Below, in pieces: positions 8,835 through 17,265 of a stretch of 64,000 bases of DNA. Under the pieces are notes generated by a model. That model was not told the DNA's origin, did no database searches, and worked only from the letters and a program-made list of their open reading frames with translations. The DNA is from JAFGBM01 sp964610155. GTDB lineage: Bacteria; Actinomycetota; Actinomycetes; Actinomycetales; Demequinaceae. A program made the position numbers and the translations under genes. Each line of letters opens with the position of its first letter. The stretch's first letter is position 1. The stretch lies in contig CAZSUY010000009.1 in NCBI GenBank assembly GCA_964610155.1, positions 41,866 through 105,865 on the forward strand, in the 5' to 3' direction.

Positions 8835-10153
8835 CTTCTCCCGCGGCGCGCGAATCGGCCTCCGCGACAGTCATCACTCCGCGGGGTATAGGGCTAGCCG
8901 CCGCCGGGCTTCTGGTCGGGGGTGGAGGCGTCGGGCTCGCCAGCCCGGTCCTGGTGTACATCGGGATCACCATGGTTTCAGCAGTCGCGGTTGGGCTGAT
9001 CTGGTTGCTGCTAGGCATTCACACCTTTCTCCTCCGGTTCCCCTTTGCGAGTCGGGAAGTCAAGCCCCGGCCCCTCACGGTCGGGGTACCGGGGACTGTT
9101 GTCGTACGCATCGAATCCGCTCATTCGCATTTTCGGGAACAGGGAACCGGATACCACCCCGCGCGCCGATTCTCCCGGTCGATCGTCGAGAGCCTGGACC
9201 TCCGGGAACAGGCCGCCGGCGAACTCATCGGGGGTGCGAGTACCAAGGCCACGGTCTCCCGATCCGCGGAATCGCTCGTCCTCTCCTATCACCTCCTACC
9301 GGCGAGGCGGGGACGGTGGCCCCTTGGCCCAGCCCTCGTCCACTCGTCCGACCCGCTCGGCATGATCCAGGCCGACACGGCCGTCGGGGAAGCGGAGCTC
9401 ATCCCCGTCTGGCCTGCCACCATCGATCTGTCTGCTACGGCGGGCGTCCTCATGGGCCATGCCGATCGAGTGGTCCTTGGAGCGCGCACCCCTTCACCTG
9501 ACGACGCCGCTCTTCGCGACTATCAGGAGGGGGATGACCTCCGGCGCGTGCACTGGAAGAGCACGGCCCGTCGGGGCACGATGGTGGTCCGCTCCGATGA
9601 ACACGCTGGCCGAAGGCCTGCAATGGTCATCATGGACCTTCCCCGCGACGTCGAAGCCATCGAGTGGACCATCTCGGTTGCGGCTTCCATCGCCCTATCC
9701 GTGCTCGAGAGCGGGCACCCCGTGCGGCTTCTCGGTGGCAGCCTCCGCCCCGAATCCGCGCACAAGGATCGCGGCCATTCGAGCGCCCTTGCTCGTGCCT
9801 CCATCCTCAACGACACCGTCGACCTCAGTATCCCGGCATCTGCGACGACGGGCGAAGGAGACCTCCTTCGTGCCTCGAGGGCCGCTGCCCTCGCCGCCCC
9901 GTCCGGAGAGGTGACTGTTGGGGTTTTCGAGCCACTCAGCCAAGAGGCCCTCGACGCCTTGGTCCCCATAGGTGATTCGGGTCGAGCCTGGGCGATCGTT
10001 CGCTCCGGGGGCGACGCCGCCCGTAAACAGGGGGTTGAGGCCACGTCCAGGTCCCTCAGGCGTGCGGGCTGGCGCGTCACGACCGCCGGGAAGAATTCGG
10101 ACCTGGAGCAGGTGTGGACATCCCTCCTGACCGCCGGGGGTGACATCGAGTGA
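8831..10153 (+). CDS. DUF58 domain protein
   Basis: This 440-residue protein has two hydrophobic membrane segments near residues 17-35 and 38-60, then a beta-rich region and the DUF58 signature DDLRRVHWKSTARRG at about 233-247. DUF58 proteins almost always neighbour MoxR ATPases and transglutaminase-like membrane proteins, as here, but their molecular role is not firmly known; many have a von Willebrand A-like fold. The gene overlaps moxR by four bases and the following gene by four bases, so all three are probably one operon. Confidence 0.9.
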   Translation: MTSPAARESASATVITPRGIGLAAAGLLVGGGGVGLASPVLVYIGITMVSAVAVGLIWLLLGIHTFLLRFPFASREVKPRPLTVGVPGTVVVRIESAHSHFREQGTGYHPARRFSRSIVESLDLREQAAGELIGGASTKATVSRSAESLVLSYHLLPARRGRWPLGPALVHSSDPLGMIQADTAVGEAELIPVWPATIDLSATAGVLMGHADRVVLGARTPSPDDAALRDYQEGDDLRRVHWKSTARRGTMVVRSDEHAGRRPAMVIMDLPRDVEAIEWTISVAASIALSVLESGHPVRLLGGSLRPESAHKDRGHSSALARASILNDTVDLSIPASATTGEGDLLRASRAAALAAPSGEVTVGVFEPLSQEALDALVPIGDSGRAWAIVRSGGDAARKQGVEATSRSLRRAGWRVTTAGKNSDLEQVWTSLLTAGGDIE

Positions 10154-12363
10154 ACGAACTGCTCCGCTCCCCCCGCTCACCGTGGATGGCGACACCCCTC
10201 ATCGCTGTCGTGACGTATACCTCACTCTGGGCCATGGCGGCGATGATCGTGCTCGGACCCTGGGCTCGTACGACCGCTCTTGCCCTCGCCATCCTGACCT
10301 TCGTCGTCATGATCGCGCGGCTGGCCTCTAGCTCGAAGGTCACCCCGACGATTACTGGAATGCTTGTGGCGGTCGTCGTCCTCGTTCCCATCTACGCCCA
10401 GGACCCCGAGGGGCACAGGTATTTGCTTCCCAGCCCATCGGCCCTCACGGCCCTGTTCCAGAGCCTCGGCGATGGCCTCGACTACGCCGCGACGGCCACC
10501 TCCCCCATGGTCGTGGACCACGCCTTCGGTTCTCTCCTTACGGCCGGAATCCTGGGACTCTTCCTCGCTGCGGAACATGTCGCGGTGTCCTGGCGTGCCG
10601 TCGCAAGTTCCGGGCTCGTGCTCTTCGCCCCCTGGATTCCCGCCGCCGTTCTCGCCCATCAGGTGTCGACCACCGCACTCCTTGCGGGCCTCGCCGCCTG
10701 GGTCGCCGCGATGACCCTGTCGAGAAAAAATGCCCCTATCGAGCGAGGAATCTCCCTTACCTCAGCCGCCACCGCGACCCTGGCTTCCCTGGCCCTTTCG
10801 GGCATCGCGATTCCGGCCGCCCTTGACAGCGAAGGCTGGGGGTCGATCCCCCCGTTGAATCCATCCGACCTGTTCGATTCGACCCAACTGAGCCTTGACC
10901 TCGACCTCCGCAATTCCCTCGCCGAGAACTCCGATATCCCAGTTCTCCTCTACGTCTCCTCCGGGCCGCGTCCCGATGCTTTCCGCTTGTTGACGCTCAC
11001 CGACTTCGATGGCGCTGGGTGGAACTACGAAGCGCCGGATCCGACGGACCGTTCGGCGAACTCTGGCCTTCTCTGGCCGGAATCCGTCCCGGGCTGGAAC
11101 GAAAGCGAACTGGTACGGCTCGACGTGATCGTCTATTCCCTCGTGGAGAACCACCTACCCATACCCACGACTCCCCGCCAGGTCGAGGTGGCAGGAAACT
11201 GGACCTACGATTCCGGAAGCGACACCATCATCGGCAACAAGGAATCGACCGAGAACCTCACGTACACCATCGTGTCCGATGTGTCCTTCTACACGGCGAA
11301 AGCCCTCCGCGACACGGACGACCTCCTCGCTCCGAGCCTAGGCCTCGACCTGATCGATCCCGAGTACCTCGAGATACCGCCCACGGTCGACCTCGCCAAC
11401 ATTCGTAGTGTCGCGGAGGGCCTGACGAACGAAGAGGCGACGCGATACGACAAGACCCTCGCGATCCAGAACTACCTGAGAAATCCCTCGATCTTCACCT
11501 ATTCCACCTCTGTTGAAACCTCATCGGATGACGTGGTCTCCGACTTCCTTGAGTCAAAAGAGGGATACTGCCTCCAATTCGCGACGACCATGGTGGTCTT
11601 GCTCCGATCTCTTGGGATTCCCGCCCGCATGGGGTACGGCTTCCTCGCCGGAGAATACGACACTTCCAACGGATACGTGGTCAGGGGAAGGGACGCCCAC
11701 GTGTGGCCCGAGGTGTACTTCCCCGGTGAGGGCTGGGCGCGATTCGAACCGACCCCCTCGATTCAGACCGGCGCACCCCCGAGTTGGGCGGACCCTTTCG
11801 GTAGCGGTATCCCGGTACCACGCGAGGTCCTCGAGGGTGGTGGCTATCCCCCCGGCCCACTCCCCGAGGGGCCGACGAATCCCGAGAACGGGCCATTGAC
11901 GCCTGACGATACCTCCCCGTTCCTTTCCACATGGGCCCCGTGGGCTTTGGGCGCGGTCCTCGCCACCGCCCTCTTCTGGGTCTTCCTCCTATGGAGACGC
12001 CGAACAGTAGCGGCCGTCAGGGCATTCCATGGCCCCGAGGGCGCCTGGCAGCGCCTGGCGGACCGCCTTGGGACCCTGGCGTGGCCAACGTCGGCCACCC
12101 CATTAGAGGCCCGATCCCATGTCCTTCGGGGAATCGGACGAATCGCCGGTAGACCCCCCACCAAGGGAAGCGCCGATGCCCTCGTCTCGTTGAGCGGTGC
12201 CGTCTCCGATCACCGCTATTCCCCTGGGGGCACGCTCGCGACGCAGACGCAACTCGACGCATGGGCGACCGAAGTGATCACCGAGGCAGAGAGCGCAACG
12301 AAGGAGGCTACAGGTCGCCCTGCTCGCGGCGGCGTTCAAACCGCTCCTCGAGGCGGTTCATGA
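10150..12363 (+). CDS. Transglutaminase-like multipass membrane protein (TgpA type)
   Basis: This 737-residue protein starts at a GTG overlapping the DUF58 gene. The N-terminal third carries several membrane helices (a DUF3488-like region). A transglutaminase-core domain follows, with Cys474 in EGYCLQFA and His517 in GRDAHVWPE; the third position lies in RFEPTP, where glutamate replaces the textbook aspartate, as I recall is usual in this subfamily. Another membrane helix near residues 595-615 precedes a cytoplasmic tail resembling DUF4129. The substrate is unknown. Its last 56 bases overlap the convergent DUF3040 gene. Confidence 0.9.
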   Translation: MNELLRSPRSPWMATPLIAVVTYTSLWAMAAMIVLGPWARTTALALAILTFVVMIARLASSSKVTPTITGMLVAVVVLVPIYAQDPEGHRYLLPSPSALTALFQSLGDGLDYAATATSPMVVDHAFGSLLTAGILGLFLAAEHVAVSWRAVASSGLVLFAPWIPAAVLAHQVSTTALLAGLAAWVAAMTLSRKNAPIERGISLTSAATATLASLALSGIAIPAALDSEGWGSIPPLNPSDLFDSTQLSLDLDLRNSLAENSDIPVLLYVSSGPRPDAFRLLTLTDFDGAGWNYEAPDPTDRSANSGLLWPESVPGWNESELVRLDVIVYSLVENHLPIPTTPRQVEVAGNWTYDSGSDTIIGNKESTENLTYTIVSDVSFYTAKALRDTDDLLAPSLGLDLIDPEYLEIPPTVDLANIRSVAEGLTNEEATRYDKTLAIQNYLRNPSIFTYSTSVETSSDDVVSDFLESKEGYCLQFATTMVVLLRSLGIPARMGYGFLAGEYDTSNGYVVRGRDAHVWPEVYFPGEGWARFEPTPSIQTGAPPSWADPFGSGIPVPREVLEGGGYPPGPLPEGPTNPENGPLTPDDTSPFLSTWAPWALGAVLATALFWVFLLWRRRTVAAVRAFHGPEGAWQRLADRLGTLAWPTSATPLEARSHVLRGIGRIAGRPPTKGSADALVSLSGAVSDHRYSPGGTLATQTQLDAWATEVITEAESATKEATGRPARGGVQTAPRGGS

Positions 12364-12673
12364 AGCCCTTCCGCGGTTGAGGCCCCTTCTTTTTCGCTGA
12401 GACCTTGGCGGGTCCGCTCGCCGAGGATCCGCGTGAGAGCGCCCATAGGGCACTCGCCGTCATCACGGCGAAACCGGCGATGCCGAGAAGTGGGACCTGG
12501 AATATCACTCCGGCCAACACGATGCCGAGTCCCGCAAGGATTCCAAGGCCCGAGGCAAGAAGCAGTCCCCCCGAGCGGTGGGCGTGCTTCATCGCGCTCT
12601 TGAGCTTCGGATCGGTCCCGAGGTCACGCTCAAGTTCGTTGAGAACACGCTGCTCATACTCAGACAGCGGCAT
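12308..12673 (-). CDS. DUF3040 membrane protein
   Basis: This 121-residue actinobacterial protein begins MPLSEYEQRVLNELERDL, the DUF3040 signature, then has two hydrophobic segments (about 42-85) and a very basic tail rich in Arg and Lys. The open frame extends upstream to 12787, but the ATG at 12673 has AGGAG six bases before it and matches the family N-terminus. Function is unknown. Its 3' end overlaps the transglutaminase gene by 56 bases in antisense orientation. Confidence 0.88.
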   Translation of the reverse strand: MPLSEYEQRVLNELERDLGTDPKLKSAMKHAHRSGGLLLASGLGILAGLGIVLAGVIFQVPLLGIAGFAVMTASALWALSRGSSASGPAKVSAKKKGPQPRKGFMNRLEERFERRREQGDL

Positions 12674-12751
12674 CCTGGTCTCCTCTACTTCTCTCCGTAC
12701 CTTAAAGGATAGTTCCCCTTTGGCCGGAGAACCACACGAGGCAAATGAAAC

Positions 12752-12782
12752 GGAGGCCGCTCCCCATTGGGGGGCGGCCTCC
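12752..12782 (-). terminator. Rho-independent terminator after cspA
   Basis: The sequence forms a perfect nine-pair stem, GGAGGCCGC with GCGGCCTCC, closed by an inner CCCC/GGGG helix. On the minus strand it is followed by GTTTCATTTG, a broken U-tract. It lies 17 bases past the cspA stop and protects the DUF3040 gene from read-through. Confidence 0.8.
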
Positions 12783-12798
12783 GACACGTTGTCCGGTG

Positions 12799-13002
12799 CT
12801 ACAGCGGGTGGACCTTCTCGGCCTGCGGACCCTTGGGGCCCTGCACAACCTCAAATTCCACGCGTTGCTGCTCCGTGAGCGAACGATAACCCTCGGACTC
12901 TATGGCCGAGTAGTGAACGAAAACATCCTGTCCTCCGCCATCTTGGGCTATGAAACCATAACCCTTTTCAGCGTTGAACCATTTAACAGCACCCTGGGGC
13001 AT
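12799..13002 (-). CDS. cspA: Cold shock protein, CspA family
   Basis: This is a single cold-shock domain (OB fold) that binds single-stranded RNA or DNA. The product (MPQGAVKWFNAEKGYGFI at the N-terminus) has RNP1 KGYGFI and RNP2 VFVHYSAI, and at 67 residues has the standard length. The ATG at 13002 has AAGGA five to six bases upstream; the in-frame ATG at 13008 abuts that site and is less likely. A roughly 100-base leader follows the predicted promoter, as is common for cold-shock genes. The gene is monocistronic and ends at a strong hairpin. Confidence 0.95.
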   Translation of the reverse strand: MPQGAVKWFNAEKGYGFIAQDGGGQDVFVHYSAIESEGYRSLTEQQRVEFEVVQGPKGPQAEKVHPL

Positions 13003-13109
13003 TGCCATCCTTACTGCCTGTCGTCCCTACCGGGGACTCGGCGGTTCGGCACGTCACCGAACCTCGCTGCCGTAATGCCGTGCCCCACGTCCTGTACCGG
13101 TCAAACCAG

Positions 13110-13138
13110 ACAGTATGCGTCGCACACTCTCACTGCAA
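13110..13138 (-). promoter_or_regulatory. cspA: Predicted cspA promoter
   Basis: On the minus strand TTGCAG is followed 17 bases later by TACTGT, a TANNNT-type -10. The start point would be near 13103, giving a leader of about 100 bases. The match is moderate (three of six in each box). Confidence 0.5.
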
Positions 13139-13165
13139 CATGACAAGCATGACAGAAAAACCGCC

Positions 13166-14080
13166 CTAGAGCACGCCCTTACCGCGATCGGCGAGGAATT
13201 TTTCAAACTCGGCCCCGATCTCATCGGCCGTCGGGAGCTTGCCATCGAACGGTAGAACACTCCCCCTTGACTCAATAAGATCGTCGTACTGCCTCTCCAA
13301 ACCCTTCACGATTTCCTGGACTTCATCGGATGCCGCAACCTGCAACTCGATGTCCTCAAACGCTCGCCGAGCCGCCTCATCGAGGGCTCCCGGATCGCAG
13401 TTGATGGCGGTCCTTTCCTTGAGGATCTCCATCGCTCGTTGCGCCGCTTGCGGATACGTCGTGGATGAGAGGTAGTGCGGAACGTGAACCGCGATCGTCA
13501 GAGCATCAAGTCCCCACTTCCCGAAGCGATACTCCAGGAGATTCGACGCGCTCGCGGGAATGGTCACCGTTCCGAAGAACGAGGGCTCCGATGGAAGAAG
13601 ATCCGATCGGGTCCCGTGAAGGGTCGCCTGGAGCCCTCGCGTGTGAGGGGTGGCCATGGGGATTCCGTTTGCCCCGACGACGAGCGTGACACCGAGCCGA
13701 TCGACTAGGGCCCGCACTTCCCGGACGTACGCCTCCCAGAGCATGTCCGGCTCGTGACCATGAAGGAGGAGGAATGCCCGCCCGTCGGCGTCCCTGACCA
13801 TGTCGACCACGAGATGGGGCTCGTCGTATTCCGTCCACTCATTGATGCTGAACACCATCTCCGGGCGACGCGATCGATAATCAAGCAGTCTGTCGATATC
13901 GAAGTCCGCGACCCGGACCGGCTCGCACTCGTCGAGGATGTGACGGGAGAGGACAAGCCCAGCATTACCCGCATCGATGAAACCCCGGAGCGAGTGGAGG
14001 AGCACCAGGGGCTCCTCCCCACGCGCCCCCTCCCAGGCCTTCACTCCATGTGGATCCAGCGTCACCAATTCGTCGCTCAT
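13166..14080 (-). CDS. PAC2-family protein
   Basis: This 304-residue protein resembles the PAC2 (proteasome assembly chaperone 2) family of actinobacteria. Visible landmarks are an N-terminal segment PLVLLHSLRGFIDAGNAG, then LVVGANGIPMATPHTR and LEYRFGKWGLDA, followed by a charged helical tail. PAC2 homologues occur widely in actinobacteria, some without a clear proteasome link, so the biochemical role is not established. It is divergent from the helD gene; the two ATGs are about 130 bases apart. The ribosome site is poor (GGAG only two bases before ATG). Confidence 0.85.
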   Translation of the reverse strand: MSDELVTLDPHGVKAWEGARGEEPLVLLHSLRGFIDAGNAGLVLSRHILDECEPVRVADFDIDRLLDYRSRRPEMVFSINEWTEYDEPHLVVDMVRDADGRAFLLLHGHEPDMLWEAYVREVRALVDRLGVTLVVGANGIPMATPHTRGLQATLHGTRSDLLPSEPSFFGTVTIPASASNLLEYRFGKWGLDALTIAVHVPHYLSSTTYPQAAQRAMEILKERTAINCDPGALDEAARRAFEDIELQVAASDEVQEIVKGLERQYDDLIESRGSVLPFDGKLPTADEIGAEFEKFLADRGKGVL

Positions 14081-14159
14081 CGCTCCATCTTCTCATGGTG
14101 GCACGCCGCCAACCCAAGCCCGATCGGACACCGAAGAACGACAAGGCCCCAAGGCCTGG

Positions 14160-14165
14160 GATAAT
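14160..14165 (+). promoter_or_regulatory. Candidate -10 element (GATAAT) for helD
   Basis: GATAAT matches the TATAAT consensus in five of six bases. A start point near 14172 would lie after the ATG at 14164 and before the one at 14209, supporting 14209 as the true start. No clear -35 box is present. Confidence 0.45.
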
Positions 14166-14208
14166 GGATGGCCAACAATTCAAGCCCACTCCATCCGAAG
14201 GGTCAGAA

Positions 14209-16407
14209 ATGCAAGACGCCCCCGGCCTCGGTACCGAGCAGGCCGTCATCGATCTCATGTACACGCGACTCGATGAGTTGCGCGCGGAGGCGGAAACGCG
14301 CTTGGCCTCCACCCGCCGTGAGGGGCCATCGGGGACCCCCCAGAATCGCTCCGAGCGCGATGCCTTCGCCACCTTGTACGAGGATCGAATCGCCACGCTC
14401 GACGCGGTGGAGGATCGCCTGTGCTTCGGCCGGATCGACGGAGCCTCGGGCGAGAGGCACTACATCGGGCGAATCGGGATCTCGGATCCCGAGCACGTTC
14501 CTATCCTCACCGATTGGCGGGCAAGGGCCGCCGCCCCCTTCTACTCCGCGACCTCGAGGGATCCCCAAGGCGTCGTCAACCGCCGCCATATCACCACGGT
14601 CGGGAGGCGGGTCGCGGCCATCGAGGACGACGTTCTCGATATCGACGCCCTGAAGGCGAGCGGCCGCAACGCCGAATTGATCGGTGAGGGCGCCCTTCTT
14701 GCCGCGCTCTCCCAGCGGCGGACGGGTCACATGTCCGACATTGTCGCCACGATCCAGGCCGAACAGGACGCCGTGGTTCGGGCCCCCCTTGCCGAGGCGC
14801 TGGTGGTTCAGGGAGGACCCGGCACGGGGAAAACCGCCGTCGCCCTACACCGGGCCGCCTTCCTGCTGTACCACCACCGGCAACGGCTGGAGGCCTCAGG
14901 CGTGCTCCTGATCGGGCCATCGACGAGGTTCCTCAAGTACATCGACCACGTCCTGCCCTCCCTCGGAGAGACGGGTGCGATATCCACCACACTTGCGGGT
15001 CTCGTACCTGGTGTCGACGCTCAGGCGAGGGAATCGGACGAGGTCGCCGCCGTCAAGGGTCGTGCCTCGATGGCGCGTGTCATCGCGAGAGCCGTGCGCG
15101 AGCGACAGCGTCTTCCCCTGGACGATCAGGAGGTCATGATCGATGGCCGTGTGGTCGTCATTCGCAGAGAGGACATCGCCGATGCCCAGGCCCACGCCCG
15201 CCGCGATGGGTCACCCCACAACATCGCCCGCGCTGTATTCGCCAAGGACATGATTCGTCGGCTCGCGACCCAACTCTCCGACCTTTTAGGCGAGGGCCTC
15301 GGCAAGATGGATCGCCGGGAACTCGAAGGAGACCTCCGCGATGTTCGCGAGATCCGAGTCGCCCTCAACCTCGCCTGGCTCCCGCTCACGGCCGAACAAC
15401 TCCTTCGGGACCTATTCTCCCGCCCCTATCTTCTCGACCATGCCGCCCCCCGGATGAGCCGAGCCGATCGAGCCCTGCTCCATCGGAGGCCCGATGTCCC
15501 CTTCACCGATGCCGATGTCCCTCTACTCGATGAGGCCTTCGACCTCCTGGGAGACATACCCGGCGGAGAAGCCAGGGGAAGCGGTCCGACGAAGGAGGAA
15601 ATTGAGTATGCCCGTGGGGTGCTCGACATTTTTGGGGGCGGGATGGTCAATGCGGACCTTCTCGCCCGAAGGATGGCCGGAACTAGGGCTCGCCTGACGG
15701 TTGCCGAACGGGCCGCACTCGACCGTCGATGGGCCTTCGGTCATGTCGTCGTTGATGAGGCTCAGGAACTCTCCCCCATGGCGTGGCGCATGCTCCTCCG
15801 TCGCTGCCCCACCAAGTCCTTCACCATCGTCGGTGACATCGCTCAGACGGCCTCCGCCGCGGGTGCCCGCGATTGGTCCGAGGCCCTCGACCCAATATTC
15901 GGCGATGCCTGGACCGAACGAACCCTCACCGTCGGCTACCGTATCCCCGCTAGCGTGGCGAATTCGGCACAGGCTTTCGCCCTCGCTGCAGGCCTCCCCA
16001 TTAGCCCCCTCTCCGCCGTTCGTGAGGTCTCCGACGCGGTGCGGTTTACCCGATCTGACGATCCCATCGCTGAGGCCGCCCGGATCGCCCGCGGCCATGC
16101 CGACCGGCTAGCTGCATCCGGGGGTGGTACCTCAGCGATCATCGCTCCCGATGGCGAAACCGCTGCTGCCCTCGGTGCCGTCGCGGATGTGGCCGAGATC
16201 TCGGTGCTATCTGCCCGGGACGCCAAGGGATTGGAGTTCGACGTCGTCGTTATCATCGAGCCCACCCTCATTGGTGCGCGACCCGGTGATCTTTATGTCG
16301 CCCTCACCCGGCCGACCAGCATCCTTGAGGTGGTCTATAGCGAGCCCCTACCTCCGGGGCTCGGCCAGGGGATGCGTGGTTCCGGGCGCCGTGACCGATC
16401 GGGCTAG
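14209..16407 (+). CDS. helD: HelD-like superfamily 1 ATPase, RNA polymerase recycling factor
   Basis: HelD proteins are UvrD-like ATPases that release RNA polymerase from nucleic acid. The 732-residue product is close in length to the mycobacterial form. It has an N-terminal coiled-coil-like region (about 9-75), the segment HYIGRIGISD, Walker A GGPGTGKT at 202-209, DEAQ at 516-519, and later helicase motifs including YRIP, AKGLEFD and YVALTR. The reading frame is open from 14050, but AAGGG six bases before the ATG at 14209 and a GATAAT box upstream favour this start. It converges with the metzincin gene with a four-base overlap. Confidence 0.85.
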   Translation: MQDAPGLGTEQAVIDLMYTRLDELRAEAETRLASTRREGPSGTPQNRSERDAFATLYEDRIATLDAVEDRLCFGRIDGASGERHYIGRIGISDPEHVPILTDWRARAAAPFYSATSRDPQGVVNRRHITTVGRRVAAIEDDVLDIDALKASGRNAELIGEGALLAALSQRRTGHMSDIVATIQAEQDAVVRAPLAEALVVQGGPGTGKTAVALHRAAFLLYHHRQRLEASGVLLIGPSTRFLKYIDHVLPSLGETGAISTTLAGLVPGVDAQARESDEVAAVKGRASMARVIARAVRERQRLPLDDQEVMIDGRVVVIRREDIADAQAHARRDGSPHNIARAVFAKDMIRRLATQLSDLLGEGLGKMDRRELEGDLRDVREIRVALNLAWLPLTAEQLLRDLFSRPYLLDHAAPRMSRADRALLHRRPDVPFTDADVPLLDEAFDLLGDIPGGEARGSGPTKEEIEYARGVLDIFGGGMVNADLLARRMAGTRARLTVAERAALDRRWAFGHVVVDEAQELSPMAWRMLLRRCPTKSFTIVGDIAQTASAAGARDWSEALDPIFGDAWTERTLTVGYRIPASVANSAQAFALAAGLPISPLSAVREVSDAVRFTRSDDPIAEAARIARGHADRLAASGGGTSAIIAPDGETAAALGAVADVAEISVLSARDAKGLEFDVVVIIEPTLIGARPGDLYVALTRPTSILEVVYSEPLPPGLGQGMRGSGRRDRSG

Positions 16408-17210
16408 TTCGTCTGACAGGGTCCGGCCCCGGCTATGGCTAGTCCGGCGAGATCGCCCGGGCCCCAGGTCGTAAGCGACGTATTGCTTGGGTTCATCAAC
16501 TCGAGCGGATCGTCGACGTGGCCAAGCCCGACGACGTGCCCCAACTCATGCATGATGACCGCAAGGACGAGGTCCGAACCCCCACTCGTCGACATGAAGT
16601 GCCCGACATCGTCAGCATCCAGAATGACAACCCCCCCGACGAGGTATCTCTGATCTCCGAATGCCCCAGGCACCGAACTCGAACCACCTAGGCCAGTCAC
16701 GGTGCCCGTGAACTCGGGAGTGCCCGTGGCGCTCGACCAACCGACAATGAGCGGAACGAACCTCTCTCCGTAGACATCTGGCTGGATGAGGGCTCGGTCG
16801 AAACTGGCGACCTCGGAGGTGTAACCCTCGAATTCGAAGGCCAGGCCCGTCACGGCCGAGACCTGATCAATGGCCGCAAGGATGAGGCGCTCCCCCCCGG
16901 GAGGCGCCCCGTCGGGGTTAATCACGAAGTCAATTTGCCGACACGGATCCCAGCGCACGGGAGCTCCGTTGTCATCTTTCATCATGAAGTCATATAGCCC
17001 AACGGTGGTCACCTCAACCTCGGGCTTGATCCTCTCTGCACCCGGCTCCGGAATCGGAATCCTGTAGTCCTCCCCGTTGATTTCCAGCGCATTCCTTGGG
17101 GTACCGATGTGCTGGACGTCTGTCCATGTCAGGCCCGACAGGCCGAAATAGACGACGGCGACGAAGATGAAGAACAGGAAGCTTAGCCAGAATTTGGCTC
17201 GTGAGGTCAT
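16404..17210 (-). CDS. Membrane-anchored metzincin (matrixin-like) metalloprotease
   Basis: This 268-residue protein has an N-terminal membrane segment (about 7-27), then an extracytoplasmic domain with the zinc-binding signature HELGHVVGLGH (HExxHxxGxxH) and a following methionine (ELMNPSN) as the Met-turn. This defines a metzincin of the matrixin-like type. The substrate is unknown. No inhibitory prodomain cysteine switch was recognised. The open frame extends to 17708 in unrelated sequence, so the start is set at the ATG before the hydrophobic segment; its ribosome site is poor. Spacing to the divergent serA start is 55 bases. Confidence 0.85.
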   Translation of the reverse strand: MTSRAKFWLSFLFFIFVAVVYFGLSGLTWTDVQHIGTPRNALEINGEDYRIPIPEPGAERIKPEVEVTTVGLYDFMMKDDNGAPVRWDPCRQIDFVINPDGAPPGGERLILAAIDQVSAVTGLAFEFEGYTSEVASFDRALIQPDVYGERFVPLIVGWSSATGTPEFTGTVTGLGGSSSVPGAFGDQRYLVGGVVILDADDVGHFMSTSGGSDLVLAVIMHELGHVVGLGHVDDPLELMNPSNTSLTTWGPGDLAGLAIAGAGPCQTN

Positions 17211-17230
17211 AGGTATAGATTGCCAGGTTC

Positions 17231-17259
17231 TTGGACGGCATGGTAACGACGTGATTAGT
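17231..17259 (+). promoter_or_regulatory. serA: Candidate leaderless promoter of serA
   Basis: TTGGAC is followed after 17 bases by ATTAGT, and the ATG begins six bases later. That geometry would place transcription initiation at the start codon. The -10 is weak (three of six). No ribosome site is present before the ATG. Confidence 0.4.
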
Positions 17260-17265
17260 GCCACA

